The notes beneath the pieces are model-generated. The model was given only the letters and a program-made list of their open reading frames with translations. It was not told the DNA's origin and made no database searches. From Fidelibacterota bacterium (lineage in GTDB: Bacteria; Fidelibacterota; Fidelibacteria; Fidelibacterales; Fidelibacteraceae): a stretch of 15,112 bases of DNA. The position numbers were made by a program, and so were the translations under genes. Shown here piece after piece: positions 1 through 5,453 of this stretch (within the stretch, counting starts at the first letter, position 1; each line of letters starts with the position of its first letter). The stretch covers positions 1-15,112 of the forward strand of contig JAUXEL010000022.1 of the NCBI GenBank assembly GCA_030620575.1, read 5' to 3'.

Positions 1-123
<123 letters not shown>

Positions 124-126
<3 letters not shown>

Positions 127-1080
127 TATCACGCGATTTTTGCAGGGTTTCCCACGCAAAATATTCAGGCAGTTTTTCACAGCCATGACAGCCATAATAC
201 TGCGGGTTTCGATACTTGCACTGCCAATGTGTGGTGCCAGGACAACATTATCCAGTTCTGTTAACCCGGGTGTTAATTTTGGTTCATATTCATACACATC
301 CAGTCCCGCTCCGGCAATACGTTTTTCCTTAAGCGCGTTGATCAAAGCCTGTTCATCCACAACCGGACCGCGTGCCGTATTGATGAGATATGCGCTTGCT
401 TTCATGAGAGCAAACTCTTCCTTTCCAATGAGATGATAGGTGCTGTTACGCAGGGGGACATGCAGACTTACGAAATCGCTTTCGCAAAGCAAAGTATGCA
501 TTTCCACATTTTCCGCATGAAGTTCGGATTCCAAAATACGATTTGGCTTTCCGCTGTACAGAATACGCATATTGTAACCTTTGGACATCAGGGCAAACGC
601 GGTTCCGATCTGACCGGCACCAATAATACCCAGGGTTTTTCCGTGAATGCTGCTACCCAGCATGAGCATAGGTTTCCAACCGGTAAATTTTCCGTTCCGC
701 ATAAATATATCAGATTCCGGAATTCGCCGCGCAACCGCAAAAAGCAGCGCCCAAGCAAGTTCCGCCGTTGTAATGGTTAGAACTCCCGGCGTATTGCACA
801 CGGCAATGCCTTTTGATTTGGCATGATCAATATCAATATTGTTATACCCCACGGCGTAGTTGGAAATTACCTCAAGATGCGGCGCCGCATCCATAAAAGC
901 AGGATCAATAATATCACTTAGCAAACAAATAAGACCATGTGCTTTCTGCGCCCGTTTGAGCATTGTTTCCCGGGAAAGAGGTTCCTCATCCCAATGGATA
1001 TCCACATTAAATTCGGATTGTTTCAGCAATTCCATTCCCGCTTCCGGAAGCGGGCGGGACAAAAAGATATTTTTTGCCAT
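124..1080 (-). CDS. D-isomer-specific 2-hydroxyacid dehydrogenase (glyoxylate/hydroxypyruvate reductase-like)
   Basis: The 318-residue product has the usual length for this cytosolic NAD(P)H-dependent family, which interconverts 2-keto acids and D-2-hydroxy acids. The Rossmann glycine motif GAGQIG is at 154-159. The catalytic residues expected for the family are visible: Arg237 in NTARGP, Glu266 in DVYEYEP and His284 in LAPHIGSAS. The N-terminal flavodoxin-like half includes the family-typical SNYAVGYNNID around 73-83. This pattern suits glyoxylate or hydroxypyruvate reductases, but the exact substrate (glyoxylate, hydroxypyruvate, phosphoglycerate or another) cannot be read from sequence. 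The ATG start is preceded by AAGGTG at good spacing. It lies 46 nt downstream of the SRPBCC gene and is probably the last gene of the lgt operon. Its stop codon is part of the heptamer array. Confidence 0.93.
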
Positions 1081-1126
1081 AAGAACACCTTTATATTATC
1101 ACATAGAAAGGAAATACATTGCAGGA

Positions 1127-1657
1127 TTATGGTGTGTCGGGTTTCAAACCACCTGATTCCAGATCATTTTTAATATCAGTGATCATGCGATCAATTTCGA
1201 TACCGATCATGCGATCAATAAATAAATTTGTCCAGCGTGCACTGAGACTCTGTCCGGCAAAAATGGTCAGTTCAAAATGGAGCTTAACCGGATCGGCTCC
1301 TTCGAGCCGCCAGACCGTTTTGGCCATTTCTTCTCCGCGAAACGAAATATGGTCATGGATCGTGAAATCAACACCTAAACCGTAGCTACATTCGCCGTAA
1401 GCGACCTGCTTGCCTTCCCAGCGATAGCCGTCGCCGTTTTCGAGAGGTGTAAAAACAATGCTTGTATCCTCACTGTTCCAGATTGGCCAGAGATGATTGT
1501 CGTAGAGTTCAAGGATCTCATTTTGAATAAGCACGGGGGGTGCATTCAGAACATAACTCCGCTCGAAGGTCGCGGTTTTTGGCAGAAAGATCCCAACAGC
1601 TATAAAAATAACAACACAGGCGATCAGGATAATGCCGAGTATTTTAAAAAATTTCAT
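1127..1657 (-). CDS. SRPBCC-like (START/polyketide-cyclase fold) protein with N-terminal membrane anchor
   Basis: The 176-residue protein starts with one hydrophobic helix (about residues 5-25) that should anchor it in the inner membrane with the rest outside the cytoplasm. The remainder resembles SRPBCC ligand-binding proteins: a TFERSYVLNAPP opening strand, a WPIW segment, repeated strands around 70-135 and a long C-terminal helix (about 145-170). Such domains bind hydrophobic ligands; no ligand or catalytic residue can be assigned here. The start is supported by AAAGGAG 7 nt before ATG. It lies 42 nt downstream of lgt and 46 nt upstream of the dehydrogenase, in the same direction, which suggests co-transcription. 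The family call rests on overall pattern and is less certain than the ORF itself. Confidence 0.78.
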   Translation of the reverse strand: MKFFKILGIILIACVVIFIAVGIFLPKTATFERSYVLNAPPVLIQNEILELYDNHLWPIWNSEDTSIVFTPLENGDGYRWEGKQVAYGECSYGLGVDFTIHDHISFRGEEMAKTVWRLEGADPVKLHFELTIFAGQSLSARWTNLFIDRMIGIEIDRMITDIKNDLESGGLKPDTP

Positions 1658-1688
1658 TCCTCTGCTCCTTTACGTATAAAAACTGATT

Positions 1689-1706
1689 ATTGTAATTTAT
1701 TACAAT
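1689..1706. other. Small AT-rich inverted repeat over the lgt stop codon
   Basis: ATTGTAA and TTACAAT form a 7-bp stem around a TTTA loop. The right arm contains the lgt stop codon. It is GC-poor and has no clear T-run, so it is at most a weak attenuator or RNA 3'-end structure between lgt and the SRPBCC gene. Confidence 0.35.
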
Positions 1707-2575
1707 TTATTTTTCTTTTTGACTATAAAAGGGTACACGATCAAGGCAATGCCACCCAATATCATGAAAAAACTTAGTAATTGACCCATGGTAACCCATC
1801 CAAAGAGAAATCCTAATTGCGCGTCAGGCTGACGGTAAAATTCACAGAAAGTGCGGAAAATGGCATAACCGATAAGCAGAATACCAACGCGAATTGATCC
1901 CGATGCGTTTTTTTTATGCAGCCACAGCATGATCAAAAACAGAGCAAGGCCTTCAAGTAGCGCTTCATAAAGCTGTGAGGGGTGGCGTGCCTGAATATAA
2001 CCGGCATTGATATATTGCCGAATAACCGGAAGCGGTGTGCTGTAATCCAGTCCGGCCTCTCCCGGGAAATACATAGCCCATTTTACATCGGATACACGGC
2101 CCCACAATTCACCATTCAGGAAATTACCAAGCCGCCCGAAAAACAGTCCCAACGGCGCTACGGTAGTTACATGACCGGCGATATCAAAAAAGTTCTTTTT
2201 GTATTTTAACGTCCACAGCCATCCCACAAGAATACAACCGATCAGTCCGCCATGAAAGGACATGCCTGAAAAGCCGACCAGTTTTCCGTCAACAAAGGGC
2301 CAAATGATCTGAATAGGGTATTGCAGATAATAACTTAGATTATAAAAGAGGACATATCCTAAACGTCCGCCGAGAAGCAAGGCAATAATTAACCAGGAAA
2401 AAAGAGAATCAAATTCATTGTTTGTCATATCGACAGTTTTTAATTTTATTTGCCGATGCATCCAGAGGCTGAAAAAAACAAAACCGATGACATACATAAG
2501 TCCGTAATAACGGAGCTGAAAGTTCCCGATCTCAAATAAATACGGTTTAATATGGTGTATGACATGTTCTAGCAT
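1700..2575 (-). CDS. lgt: Prolipoprotein diacylglyceryl transferase Lgt
   Basis: Lgt moves diacylglycerol from phosphatidylglycerol onto the lipobox cysteine of prolipoproteins, the first step of bacterial lipoprotein maturation, in the inner membrane. The 291-residue protein has several hydrophobic helices and the hallmark motifs: FHGGLIG (107-113, with the conserved His108), GRLGNFLNGELWGR (147-160), RHPSQLYEALLEG (197-209) and EFYRQPDAQLG (245-255). ATG at 2575 is preceded by AGGACA at good spacing. It leads a likely three-gene operon with the SRPBCC and dehydrogenase genes. The glycosidase at 5454-7283 has a lipobox and would be a substrate for this enzyme, but nothing links the two genes further. 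Confidence 0.97.
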   Translation of the reverse strand: MLEHVIHHIKPYLFEIGNFQLRYYGLMYVIGFVFFSLWMHRQIKLKTVDMTNNEFDSLFSWLIIALLLGGRLGYVLFYNLSYYLQYPIQIIWPFVDGKLVGFSGMSFHGGLIGCILVGWLWTLKYKKNFFDIAGHVTTVAPLGLFFGRLGNFLNGELWGRVSDVKWAMYFPGEAGLDYSTPLPVIRQYINAGYIQARHPSQLYEALLEGLALFLIMLWLHKKNASGSIRVGILLIGYAIFRTFCEFYRQPDAQLGFLFGWVTMGQLLSFFMILGGIALIVYPFIVKKKNKL

Positions 2576-2608
2576 AATTGTCCTGCCTGTTTTGAGAATT
2601 ATACGAAA

Positions 2609-2626
2609 AAAAGATTAAAGGCAAAA
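2609..2626. repeat. 18-bp direct repeat, copy 1 (left of vapC)
   Basis: The 18 nt reading AAAAGATTAAAGGCAAAA recur exactly at 3168-3185, so the vapC gene lies between two direct copies. The sequence is A-rich and part of the heptad-type spacer, so local slippage or shared spacer origin is as likely as an insertion footprint. Confidence 0.7.
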
Positions 2627-2672
2627 GGCAAAAGTGTAAAGACGTAAACCGTGAAGCGTAAACAGAGAATAT
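2617..2672. repeat. Degenerate period-7 repeat tract between lgt and vapC
   Basis: Eight consecutive 7-nt units can be read: AAAGGCA twice, then AAAGTGT, AAAGACG, TAAACCG, TGAAGCG, TAAACAG and AGAATAT. The common pattern is roughly NRAARNN. It fills most of the spacer 2576-2715, in which I see no gene. Related units are at 2716-2745 (minus strand), 4398-4418, 13548-13580 and 14829-14842. Confidence 0.75.
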
Positions 2673-2715
2673 CGATCCTTATACATATTAAATTATTCTT
2701 TACGTTTTCCCTCGT

Positions 2716-3120
2716 TTACTGTTTTTCAGCCCAATCTTCAAGATGTAATCCGGGTACCCGACTAAACTCTCTAACATTATGTGTAACCAAGATTCCCTTT
2801 CGCGATATGACAATTGCCGCGATAAGGAGGTCATTCGGACCGATGACAACACCATTTTTTTCAAGATGTGAACATATTTTCGCATACTGCACTGCGGCAG
2901 CATCGTCAAAATCAGCTATTTGGAAGGCAGAGCAAAAAGTATCGCAGAGAATCTTATTTTCCTTTTTTCGCCGACTTTTTTCAACTCCGAATAATAATTC
3001 CGCTTTAACGATCGCAGGAATCATGATTTGATCCGGTTTTTTCTCCTGAAAATGTACAAGTAGAGAAGGATATTGACCTTTCAAATAATATATGCAGGTG
3101 TTTGCATCGAGAAAATACAT
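2716..3120 (-). CDS. vapC: VapC-type PIN-domain ribonuclease toxin (orphan)
   Basis: VapC proteins are Mg-dependent ribonucleases of type II toxin-antitoxin pairs; many cut initiator tRNA or rRNA. From the ATG at 3120 the product is 134 residues, the normal VapC length. It starts with the PIN strand YFLDANTCI (Asp5), followed by KAELLFGVEKS (Glu41), GPNDLLIAA (Asp97) and VTHNVREFSRVPGL (Asn115), which together give the expected acidic pocket. The frame stays open upstream to 3279, but those 53 codons translate spacer and a hydrophobic stretch foreign to the family, so I reject the longer start. The site before ATG (GCAAGAG) is weak. No VapB-like gene precedes it on this strand, where it is normally found: the next gene upstream encodes a 288-residue nuclease-like protein. 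Confidence 0.9.
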   Translation of the reverse strand: MYFLDANTCIYYLKGQYPSLLVHFQEKKPDQIMIPAIVKAELLFGVEKSRRKKENKILCDTFCSAFQIADFDDAAAVQYAKICSHLEKNGVVIGPNDLLIAAIVISRKGILVTHNVREFSRVPGLHLEDWAEKQ

Positions 3121-3167
3121 CTCTTGCAAAAGTAGAGATTCTAATGTGTGTGCAAGATCACAGAAAG

Positions 3168-3185
3168 AAAAGATTAAAGGCAAAA
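3168..3185. repeat. 18-bp direct repeat, copy 2 (right of vapC)
   Basis: Exact second copy of the 18-mer at 2609-2626, about 50 bp upstream of the vapC start. It lies in the A-rich spacer 3121-3268, which contains no antitoxin-like ORF and ends in the G-rich tract. Confidence 0.7.
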
Positions 3186-3236
3186 ATACAAAGATAAAAA
3201 CAGGAAGAACGTTACACAACCTGTCCGATTTCGAAG

Positions 3237-3260
3237 TTTTTTTTGGGGGGAGGGGGGAGG
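3237..3260. other. T8-G6-A-G6-A-G2 homopolymer tract
   Basis: Eight T followed by two runs of six G separated by single A residues, directly after the stop of the nuclease-like gene. On the plus strand the G runs could form a G-quadruplex; in the transcribed direction the RNA is C-rich followed by A8. Such tracts are prone to slippage and to sequencing error. Confidence 0.6.
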
Positions 3261-3268
3261 TAGATTTA

Positions 3269-4135
3269 TTAATCAACAACTATGTCATGTTTTCTTAATT
3301 TGGCAGCAAGTTTTTCGTCTAAATTTGATATATCGGAGTTATTTAATTCAATTAACTTGAATTTATATTTTGCATAAAGTTCTAATTTTATTTTTTTTCT
3401 CTCTCTATATTTCTCGTTTTCTTCTAATCCCCAGTACTCAAGATATAATTTTTTAGAGGGAATATAAAAATCGCAGTACATTTCCTCATCAATATTTAAT
3501 TTTCTTTCGTATGCGTGAACAATACCGTTTTTATATAAAAAATCATCAATCATTACTTCAGCTCTACTACGCACATAATGCCCATCTGGTGTTCTGAATT
3601 CAGCAGGAAATTTTTTTCTAAAATCATCTGATTTCTCAATAGATTCCTCAAAGTTTCGATATTCCTTATCACCGGTAGCTCCTTTAATTTCACGTACAAG
3701 GTGTTTATTGTTAATAATTTCAGTATCCCAAACAACATAAGGTTTGCCGTTTGCGGCTTCCATTTGCATGGCACCATTTTTAATGCCTGCTGCCGTGCAA
3801 ACCCATCCACCCATGTCTTTTTCAATCCAACCTAACTCTGACAAATAGAGATTTATTTTCTGATTAGATATGTTAAAATGCTTTCCAATTTTTGATGCAT
3901 TCAAAGTTTTTTTATAATCATAGGTTTTTTTATAATCCAAATTATAAGGCCAAACAATATATTCTCCATATCTTGGATTATACTGGATGTCTCCACCGGC
4001 CATCCGACCTTCTTTAGTTAAAACCCACTTCCCCTCTTTTTTGTACATCCAACCATTTTCAGTTAGAATTTTAAATAATTCATTTGTATCTAAATCTCGT
4101 TCTTTTGCTAAAGCTGTTGTTGAGATAAATTTCAT
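3269..4135 (-). CDS. Tandem winged-helix-like modules fused to a PD-(D/E)XK nuclease-like domain
   Basis: I do not recognise this 288-residue protein as a named family. Residues 5-65 and 78-140 look like two copies of one module: a helix-turn-helix-like stretch, then NGWMYKKEGKWVLTKEGR or LGWIEKDMGGWVCTAAG, then a closing strand, GEYIVWP or KPYVVWD. This resembles the DNA-binding ANT-type domains of phage antirepressors. Residues 180-265 look like a restriction-endonuclease fold: RSRAEVMIDDFL (Glu193), CDFYIP (Asp222) and LYLEYWG (Glu233), then a Lys-rich helix at 243-258. The usual Lys after the last acid is Trp here; one of the later lysines may replace it. AAGGAT lies 8 nt before ATG, and a Bacteroidetes-type promoter lies upstream. 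It could be a defence or mobile-element nuclease; the function is unproven. Confidence 0.72.
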   Translation of the reverse strand: MKFISTTALAKERDLDTNELFKILTENGWMYKKEGKWVLTKEGRMAGGDIQYNPRYGEYIVWPYNLDYKKTYDYKKTLNASKIGKHFNISNQKINLYLSELGWIEKDMGGWVCTAAGIKNGAMQMEAANGKPYVVWDTEIINNKHLVREIKGATGDKEYRNFEESIEKSDDFRKKFPAEFRTPDGHYVRSRAEVMIDDFLYKNGIVHAYERKLNIDEEMYCDFYIPSKKLYLEYWGLEENEKYRERKKIKLELYAKYKFKLIELNNSDISNLDEKLAAKLRKHDIVVD

Positions 4136-4166
4136 ATAAAATCCTTATTACAAAATGATTGTAAGA

Positions 4167-4198
4167 CAAATTTAATAATATATAACCAAATTCCCAAA
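4167..4198 (-). promoter_or_regulatory. Candidate promoter of the nuclease-like gene (TTTG-N20-TAAATTTG)
   Basis: On the minus strand TTTG (4198-4195) is followed after 20 nt by TAAATTTG (4174-4167), matching the Bacteroidetes sigma pattern TTTG-N19-21-TAnnTTTG. It lies about 30 nt before the start codon at 4135, and no other gene intervenes. Confidence 0.5.
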
Positions 4199-4206
4199 CA
4201 GATTTC
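4185..4206 (-). promoter_or_regulatory. 22-bp shared upstream element, copy 1
   Basis: This 22-mer matches 8756-8777 at 20 of 22 positions. Both copies point the same way and lie 50-56 nt before the start codon of a minus-strand gene (the nuclease-like protein and the UPF0158 protein). It contains the TTTG of the candidate promoter, so it may be a promoter plus a common regulator site. Confidence 0.45.
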
Positions 4207-4246
4207 TTGTTGAAATTTATTGTGTAATTCTATCATAGATATGAGA

Positions 4247-4265
4247 TCCTGAATTAAATTCAGGA
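4247..4265. repeat. Palindromic intergenic element (TCCTGAATT-A-AATTCAGGA)
   Basis: A perfect 9-bp inverted repeat around a single central base, flanked by GAGA on one side and TGACG on the other. Elements of the form GAGATCCTGAA...TTCAGGATGAC are a frequent dispersed palindrome in many bacterial genomes, including Bacteroidota. It accounts for the ILNLIQDL peptide seen when this spacer is translated. Confidence 0.75.
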
Positions 4266-4500
4266 TGACGCAAAAGGGTGAGCTCAATGCGGGAAGAAGA
4301 GAAGATGAGAAAATTGACAATTGAGAATGGACAATGAAGAAAAAATGAAGCGAAATAAAGAAAAAAAGGGGAGAGGAAGAGAGGAGAAAAAAGGGAAACA
4401 GTAAATGTAAAGGCAAATAATCATTCACCCGGAGGGATATCGACAAACATTTTATTTATTGAGCATGATAAATATAAAAAATATTTTCTGCCTACCGACT
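4266..4500. other. Polypurine, heptad-rich spacer with no gene
   Basis: No convincing gene. The plus strand is strongly purine-rich. Period-7 units occur at 4312-4339 (AATTGAC, AATTGAG, AATGGAC, AATGAAG) and 4398-4418 (ACAGTAA, ATGTAAA, GGCAAAT). The 17-mer at 4412-4428 recurs inverted at 10081-10097. Long minus-strand frames here are low-complexity Ser/Phe/Leu and do not look like protein. Confidence 0.65.
4412..4428 (+). repeat. Inverted repeat arm, left (pairs with 10081-10097)
   Basis: GGCAAATAATCATTCAC matches the reverse complement of 10081-10097 at 16 of 17 positions. A further ATATCG core follows both copies after 8 and 5 nt. The two arms enclose the GNAT, glycosidase, TPR, UPF0158 and Fic genes. 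Confidence 0.55.
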
Positions 4501-4504
4501 TCTT

Positions 4505-4533
4505 CCAAAAACTTGCCTCAAGATTTTTCGGGC
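4505..4533. repeat. AAAAACTTG-N3-CAAGATTTTT hairpin, copy 3 of a triplet
   Basis: The third hairpin met in the transcription direction after the GNAT gene. The arms AAAAACTTG and CAAGATTTTT pair with one bulged base around a 3-nt loop; the outer CC...GG flank is imperfect. It shares the core with 4591-4618 and 4657-4685. Confidence 0.65.
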
Positions 4534-4590
4534 ATATTCGGTCATATTTTGGTTCATTCAAACTAAAAATCGCATAAATAAAGGGTATTT

Positions 4591-4618
4591 GCCAAAAACT
4601 TGCCCCAAGATTTTTGGC
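4591..4618. repeat. AAAAACTTG-N3-CAAGATTTTT hairpin, copy 2 of a triplet
   Basis: GCCAAAAACTTG and CAAGATTTTTGGC form a 12-bp stem with one bulge around CCC. It is the most stable of the three related hairpins and shares about 24 nt with copy 3. Confidence 0.7.
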
Positions 4619-4656
4619 TTGAATATATTTAAAATCCCGCATTTTATTTAATAAGT

Positions 4657-4685
4657 GTTTAAAAACTTGAGTCAAGTTTTTGAGG
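4657..4685 (-). terminator. Hairpin after the GNAT gene, copy 1 of a triplet (likely terminator)
   Basis: AAAAACTTGA and TCAAGTTTTT pair perfectly around one base (9 bp plus a 3-nt loop in practice). The T5 arm ends the stem on the minus strand, about 15 nt after the GNAT stop. The stem is AT-rich, so termination may be weak, which might explain why two related hairpins follow. Confidence 0.5.
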
Positions 4686-4695
4686 TTTTCGAGGG

Positions 4696-5157
4696 CTATA
4701 TTGTTTTAGTCATTGTATAAAAATTAATCTCATAGCCAAGCTTTTGATTTAATAAAATCATAGCCTTATTATTGGCACTAACTGTTGTACTAATTTTTCT
4801 GGCATCTGTTTGAGCCTTAGCCCATTTTTCCAGCTCAATTTTTAATTTTGTAGCTACACCCCGTTCTCTATAATTTTTGTTGGTCCATAAGGATTTAATA
4901 TCTAAAACCTCATCATCTTTTTCATTTATTTCAGCCCAAATAAATGCAATAATCTGACTGTTGTTTTCAACCACACAACACAATATATTAGATGTCTTAT
5001 GTTTCTCTATTAATTTTTTTACTGTTTTTTCAATTTCTTCATGATCAATTATATAATTATTAATCCATGTTTTCGGCAATGACTCGTGCATTTCTGCTAT
5101 AAACCTAAATTCTCTTAAATCATTCGCCACTAATTTTTTTAAGACATAATTTTCCAT
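4696..5157 (-). CDS. GNAT-family N-acetyltransferase
   Basis: Cytosolic acetyl-CoA-dependent acetyltransferase of normal length (153 residues). The acetyl-CoA motif A is visible as YRERGVATKL (the R-x-x-G-x-A signature), preceded by the beta strand VLDIKSLWTN; the C-terminal NNKAMILLNQKLGYE is the motif B helix ending in the usual LGY/LGF. The substrate is unknown. I chose the ATG at 5157, because GGGA lies about 8 nt before it; a GTG four codons upstream falls inside that site. Gene and surroundings are AT-rich. It follows the attC-like element by about 105 nt. GNAT genes are frequent integron-cassette cargo, but no second attC is visible after it; instead there is a triplet of hairpins. Confidence 0.9.
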   Translation of the reverse strand: MENYVLKKLVANDLREFRFIAEMHESLPKTWINNYIIDHEEIEKTVKKLIEKHKTSNILCCVVENNSQIIAFIWAEINEKDDEVLDIKSLWTNKNYRERGVATKLKIELEKWAKAQTDARKISTTVSANNKAMILLNQKLGYEINFYTMTKTI

Positions 5158-5453
5158 ATTTATTCCCACTCATTAATATTTTGTACACCAATCTAATTAA
5201 TACAATTTTCTCTTTTTATTTTTTTATCTAATTGCCTCATCAATATTATCCTGTGGATGGCACACAACGTTTTGCAATATGGCATGAAGCGTTCTGCGAG
5301 TAATTTTCTATCAAACTAAGATGAAGTTAAAACGTCCGCCTCAGCCACGAATTAATCGGGGAAGTCGGGGACTAAAATTACTCTATTTATGTACTTCGCC
5401 GCTTTTTTTTCATATTGCGTGTTGGGCATAGAATAAGCACATTTTTCATGTCT
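5158..5453. other. Spacer between the GNAT and glycosidase genes
   Basis: No gene. Positions 5262-5427 form the attC-like inverted-repeat element. The rest is AT-rich and includes a T-rich run near 5208-5225, on the promoter side of the GNAT gene. Confidence 0.7.
5262..5427 (-). repeat. attC-like (59-base-element-like) folded recombination site
   Basis: Read on the minus strand, the element starts with GCCCAAC (fits RYYYAAC) and ends with GTTGTGT (GTTRRRY with one mismatch). Inside, the two halves are inverted: CAATATG near 5275-5281 and 5411-5417, AAGCG near 5287-5291, and the 10-mer GAGTAATTTT at 5298-5307 against 5374-5383, leaving a loop of about 66 nt. This order of core sites and imperfect inner arms is the architecture of integron attC sites. 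At 166 bp it is longer than most. It starts 27 nt after the glycosidase stop codon, where a cassette's own attC would lie. No integrase gene is in the window. Confidence 0.6.

Noticed and set aside
3121..3279. N-terminal extension of VapC by 53 residues
   Set aside because: VapC proteins start at the MYFLDAN strand; the extension translates spacer and the G-tract.
4278..4287. Extra Fic operator (TGAGCTCAAT, also at 10023-10032)
   Set aside because: A single short palindrome without 22-nt neighbours; likely chance.
4132..4446. 104-codon minus-strand ORF in the spacer
   Set aside because: Low-complexity Ser/Phe/Leu from polypurine DNA and from a known palindrome type (ILNLIQDL).
4421..4675. 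84-codon ORF with repeated NLxASFW
   Set aside because: The repetition is explained by DNA hairpin repeats; there is no ribosome site or family match.
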